Shown: one piece after another, positions 61,992-64,000 of the stretch | How the letters are laid out: every line of letters begins with the position of its first letter | How positions within the stretch are numbered: the stretch's first letter is position 1 | NCBI RefSeq assembly: GCF_947496075.1 | Contig: NZ_CANMBJ010000001.1 | Location: forward strand, 310,001 to 374,000 | From: an uncultured Tateyamaria sp. | Lineage (GTDB): Bacteria > Pseudomonadota > Alphaproteobacteria > Rhodobacterales > Rhodobacteraceae | Reading direction: 5' to 3' | Length of the DNA: 64,000 nucleotides | Made by a program: the position numbers and the translations under genes | The notes under the pieces: model-generated | Database searches by the model: none | What the model was told of the DNA's origin: nothing | What the model saw: the letters and a program-made list of their open reading frames with translations, nothing else

Positions 61992-62429
61992 TTAAGTCTG
62001 GGCCACGTCCATGTAGACGTCGCAAATGTTGAGGGACGCGTCCTTGGCCATAAAGCGGTAGACCTCGCGCGCCCAACCGGTCCGCGTCAGGTCCCGCGCC
62101 TCGACCTCTGCGGTCAGCGCCTGGTAAATGCGCGGCAGCGTATCAAAGGCGCCGTGATGGCGGATGTGGAGGGCCCGCGTTGCATCCACATCGAACATCT
62201 GGAAGCCCGGTAAGGGCTTCGGCAGCGGTACGCCGATCCGGATTTCCATATCGTCGCCGTTGACCCGGTACAGCGCCGTTTGGGGACCGGCAAAGAAGAT
62301 ACCCGCCTGCCCGAGCAGCGAATCCATCCGTCCGAACACATCCGGGATCAGCTGGAACCGACGGGAAAACGGCACCGTATCGATCACACCACCCAAGGTT
62401 TCAGGCGGCAAGGTGACCAGATCAGCCAT
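61992..62429 (-). CDS. Unknown protein, possibly GyrI-like, inside the fab operon
   Basis: A 145-residue protein without signal peptide or membrane helix. The pattern of strands and the segment MEIRIGVPLPKPLPGFQMFDVDATRALHIRHHG recall GyrI-like/SOUL small-molecule-binding domains, but the match is weak. ATG 62429 lies inside the end of fabD (8-base overlap), so it is translationally coupled. It interrupts the usual fabD-fabG pair. Confidence 0.65.
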   Translation of the reverse strand: MADLVTLPPETLGGVIDTVPFSRRFQLIPDVFGRMDSLLGQAGIFFAGPQTALYRVNGDDMEIRIGVPLPKPLPGFQMFDVDATRALHIRHHGAFDTLPRIYQALTAEVEARDLTRTGWAREVYRFMAKDASLNICDVYMDVAQT

Positions 62430-63354
62430 CAACGGCCGCCTTCACATCATCGGGTGTGCCCACAGGACGGGTTGCGATGGAGCGGTCGATGCGGCGGATC
62501 ATGCCGGACAGCGCTTTGCCAGCGCCGATCTCCCAAATCTCGGTCACGCCTTGCTGGCCCATATACATCACCGTTTCACGCCAGCGCACCGAACCTGTCA
62601 CCTGAGACACCAGATGTGCCCGCAATTCATCAGGGGTACTGCATGCCGTGACCGTAACATTGGGAATCACGGGAACTGCAGGTGCATGGATATCAACCGC
62701 ACCCAGCGCATCGGCCATCGCCCGGGCTGCAGGCTCCATCAGGCTGCAATGAAACGGTGCGGACACGGGGAGCATCACGGCGCGTTTCGCCCCTTTCCCC
62801 TTGGCGATCTCGACAGCCCGTTCAACGGCACCCAAGTGGCCGGACACGACCACCTGACCGGGATCGTTGTCATTCGCGGCCTGACACACTTCACCCTGTG
62901 CCGCTTCGGAGGCTATGGCTGTTGCCGTTTCGAAATCCAGACCGAGCAAGGCTGCCATGGCCCCGACGCCAACCGGCACGGCCTCTTGCATGGCCTGCCC
63001 GCGTGTGCGGAGCAATCGTGCGGTGTCAGCAACACTCAGTGCGCCAGCCGCGCAGAGGGCGGAATATTCACCAAGCGAGTGCCCTGCAACGAAGCTGGCC
63101 CTGTCGATACCGATCCCTTCTGCCTCAAGCGCGCGCATGGCAGCCACGGATGTCGCCATCAGCGCCGGTTGCGCGTTCTGGGTCAGTGTCAGCGTGTCCT
63201 GCTCGCCTTCCCAGATCAGCGCGCTCAGCTTCTCGCCCAGCGCCTCGTCCACCTCGTCGAACACAGCGCGCGCTGCCGGGTAGGCATCTGCCAACGCCTT
63301 GCCCATTCCAATTGTCTGTGCACCCTGTCCCGGAAATACAAATGCCACGCTCAT
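62422..63354 (-). CDS. fabD: Malonyl-CoA:ACP transacylase
   Basis: A 310-residue enzyme that loads malonate on ACP. FVFPGQGAQ (5-13), nucleophile Ser in AGHSLGEYSAL, and the His in VSAPFHCSLM are present. ATG 63354 gives the standard start MSVAFVFPGQG. First gene of the fab block. Confidence 0.97.
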   Translation of the reverse strand: MSVAFVFPGQGAQTIGMGKALADAYPAARAVFDEVDEALGEKLSALIWEGEQDTLTLTQNAQPALMATSVAAMRALEAEGIGIDRASFVAGHSLGEYSALCAAGALSVADTARLLRTRGQAMQEAVPVGVGAMAALLGLDFETATAIASEAAQGEVCQAANDNDPGQVVVSGHLGAVERAVEIAKGKGAKRAVMLPVSAPFHCSLMEPAARAMADALGAVDIHAPAVPVIPNVTVTACSTPDELRAHLVSQVTGSVRWRETVMYMGQQGVTEIWEIGAGKALSGMIRRIDRSIATRPVGTPDDVKAAVDG

Positions 63355-63522
63355 GGCCTGCCCCCTCGTTGTCGTTTCCACCGGGTGTAAAGGCCATCCC
63401 CGCGCCAGACAAGGGATCGGTGCACGGCATATGTGCGGGAATTGCGTGTTGTCCCGCGCGCAGGTCGCATAACATTGAGGGCAAAGGTGTTAGACCTACA
63501 CACAAACGCCCGGAGACCGCTT

Positions 63523-64000
63523 ATGGCCCTCGCCAACACCGCCAACCGCTACGGCAGCCTGTCCAAGACTTTTCACTGGCTGACCGCCCTTCTGATCCTG
63601 ACGCTTTTCCCGCTGGGTCTTGTCGCAAACAACATGGCCTATGAATTGCAGAGCATGTCCGCCCCTGCAGATGATCTGGTGGCCCGCACGGCGTGGCTGT
63701 TTTCGCTGCACAAGACATTGGGCGTCACCGTGTTCTTCGTGGCACTGCTGCGCATCCTGTGGGCACTGAACCAGCCAAAGCCAGGCCTTCTGCACCCGGA
63801 TCGCAAGCTGGAAAGTCTGGCTGCGGAAACCGTGCACTGGCTGCTGTATGGCAGTCTGGTTGTCGTGCCTTTGTCCGGATGGATCCACCACGCCGCGGCC
63901 AGCGGCTTTGCCCCGATCTGGTGGCCCTTTGGCCAGACCTTGCCACTGGTGCCCAAATCCGAAGCCGTTGCCGCGGCTATGGGCGGCGCGCACTGGGTGC
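63523..64000 (+). CDS. Cytochrome b561 family protein (partial, runs off the end)
   Basis: The first 159 codons of a cytochrome b561-type protein (MALANTANRYGSLSKTFHWL). Hydrophobic helices stand at about 17-36, 63-82 and 100-120. Likely haem ligands are His18 (FHWL), His66 (LHK) and His105/118 (VHWLL, WIHH). It would shuttle electrons in the membrane. The stop is beyond the window. It is divergent from fabD, with a 168-base gap in which I see no clear site. Confidence 0.88.
   Translation, partial: MALANTANRYGSLSKTFHWLTALLILTLFPLGLVANNMAYELQSMSAPADDLVARTAWLFSLHKTLGVTVFFVALLRILWALNQPKPGLLHPDRKLESLAAETVHWLLYGSLVVVPLSGWIHHAAASGFAPIWWPFGQTLPLVPKSEAVAAAMGGAHWV

Overview
The window looks like chromosomal DNA from a marine alphaproteobacterium of the order Rhodobacterales (Roseobacter group). 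The evidence is a complete RcGTA-type gene transfer agent cluster, a CtrA-type site (TTAA-N7-TTAA), an alphaproteobacterial LexA box (GTTC-N7-GTTC), a pyruvate dehydrogenase E1-beta with its own lipoyl domain next to ftsB, and GC-rich coding throughout. I found no rRNA, tRNA, insertion sequence, integrase or CRISPR array. The assignment rests on gene content, not on a search.

Left part (1-16 kb). A DUF808 membrane protein is followed by two tandem glyceraldehyde-3-phosphate dehydrogenase genes with a 47-residue membrane peptide between them. A cobalamin riboswitch then leads a DUF1636 / ABC ATPase / binding protein / permease operon, probably for corrinoid uptake. After coaD, a CBS-domain protein and a LysR regulator comes a tightly packed valine-degradation operon: mmsA, a small unknown, an acyl-CoA dehydrogenase, a RidA protein, and one continuous frame that joins 3-hydroxyisobutyryl-CoA hydrolase to 3-hydroxyisobutyrate dehydrogenase.

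Middle part (16-42 kb). This holds a DUF2807 beta-repeat exoprotein, uvrA behind a LexA box, lpdA, queA, a 1139-residue AsmA/YhdP-like protein, a coupled bcp / alpha-beta hydrolase / DUF455 trio, an M23 peptidase with a bactofilin, three MFS transporters, two cyclophilins, pgk, an SDR, ftsB, and pdhA-pdhB-pdhC. Palindromes with the core TTA-(G/C)CG-N-TAA lie before pdhA, lpdA and both gap genes, which suggests one regulator of lower glycolysis and pyruvate oxidation.

Right part (42-64 kb). cysE is followed by the GTA cluster, about 14 kb on the minus strand, with every RcGTA structural gene (g1 to g15, including 3.5 and 10.1) in order and without visible frameshifts. Upstream of g1 a 342-base control region carries the CtrA site, several palindromes and a 22-bp perfect palindrome. 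It is preceded by mltG and a fatty-acid synthesis block: fabD, a GyrI-like gene, fabG, acpP, a GNAT acetyltransferase and fabF. The window ends inside a cytochrome b561 gene.

Most noteworthy: the intact GTA with a CtrA site at its own promoter; the natural fusion of two consecutive valine-pathway enzymes; the shared gap/pdh/lpd operator; and the riboswitch leader with a possible small ORF in front of DUF1636.
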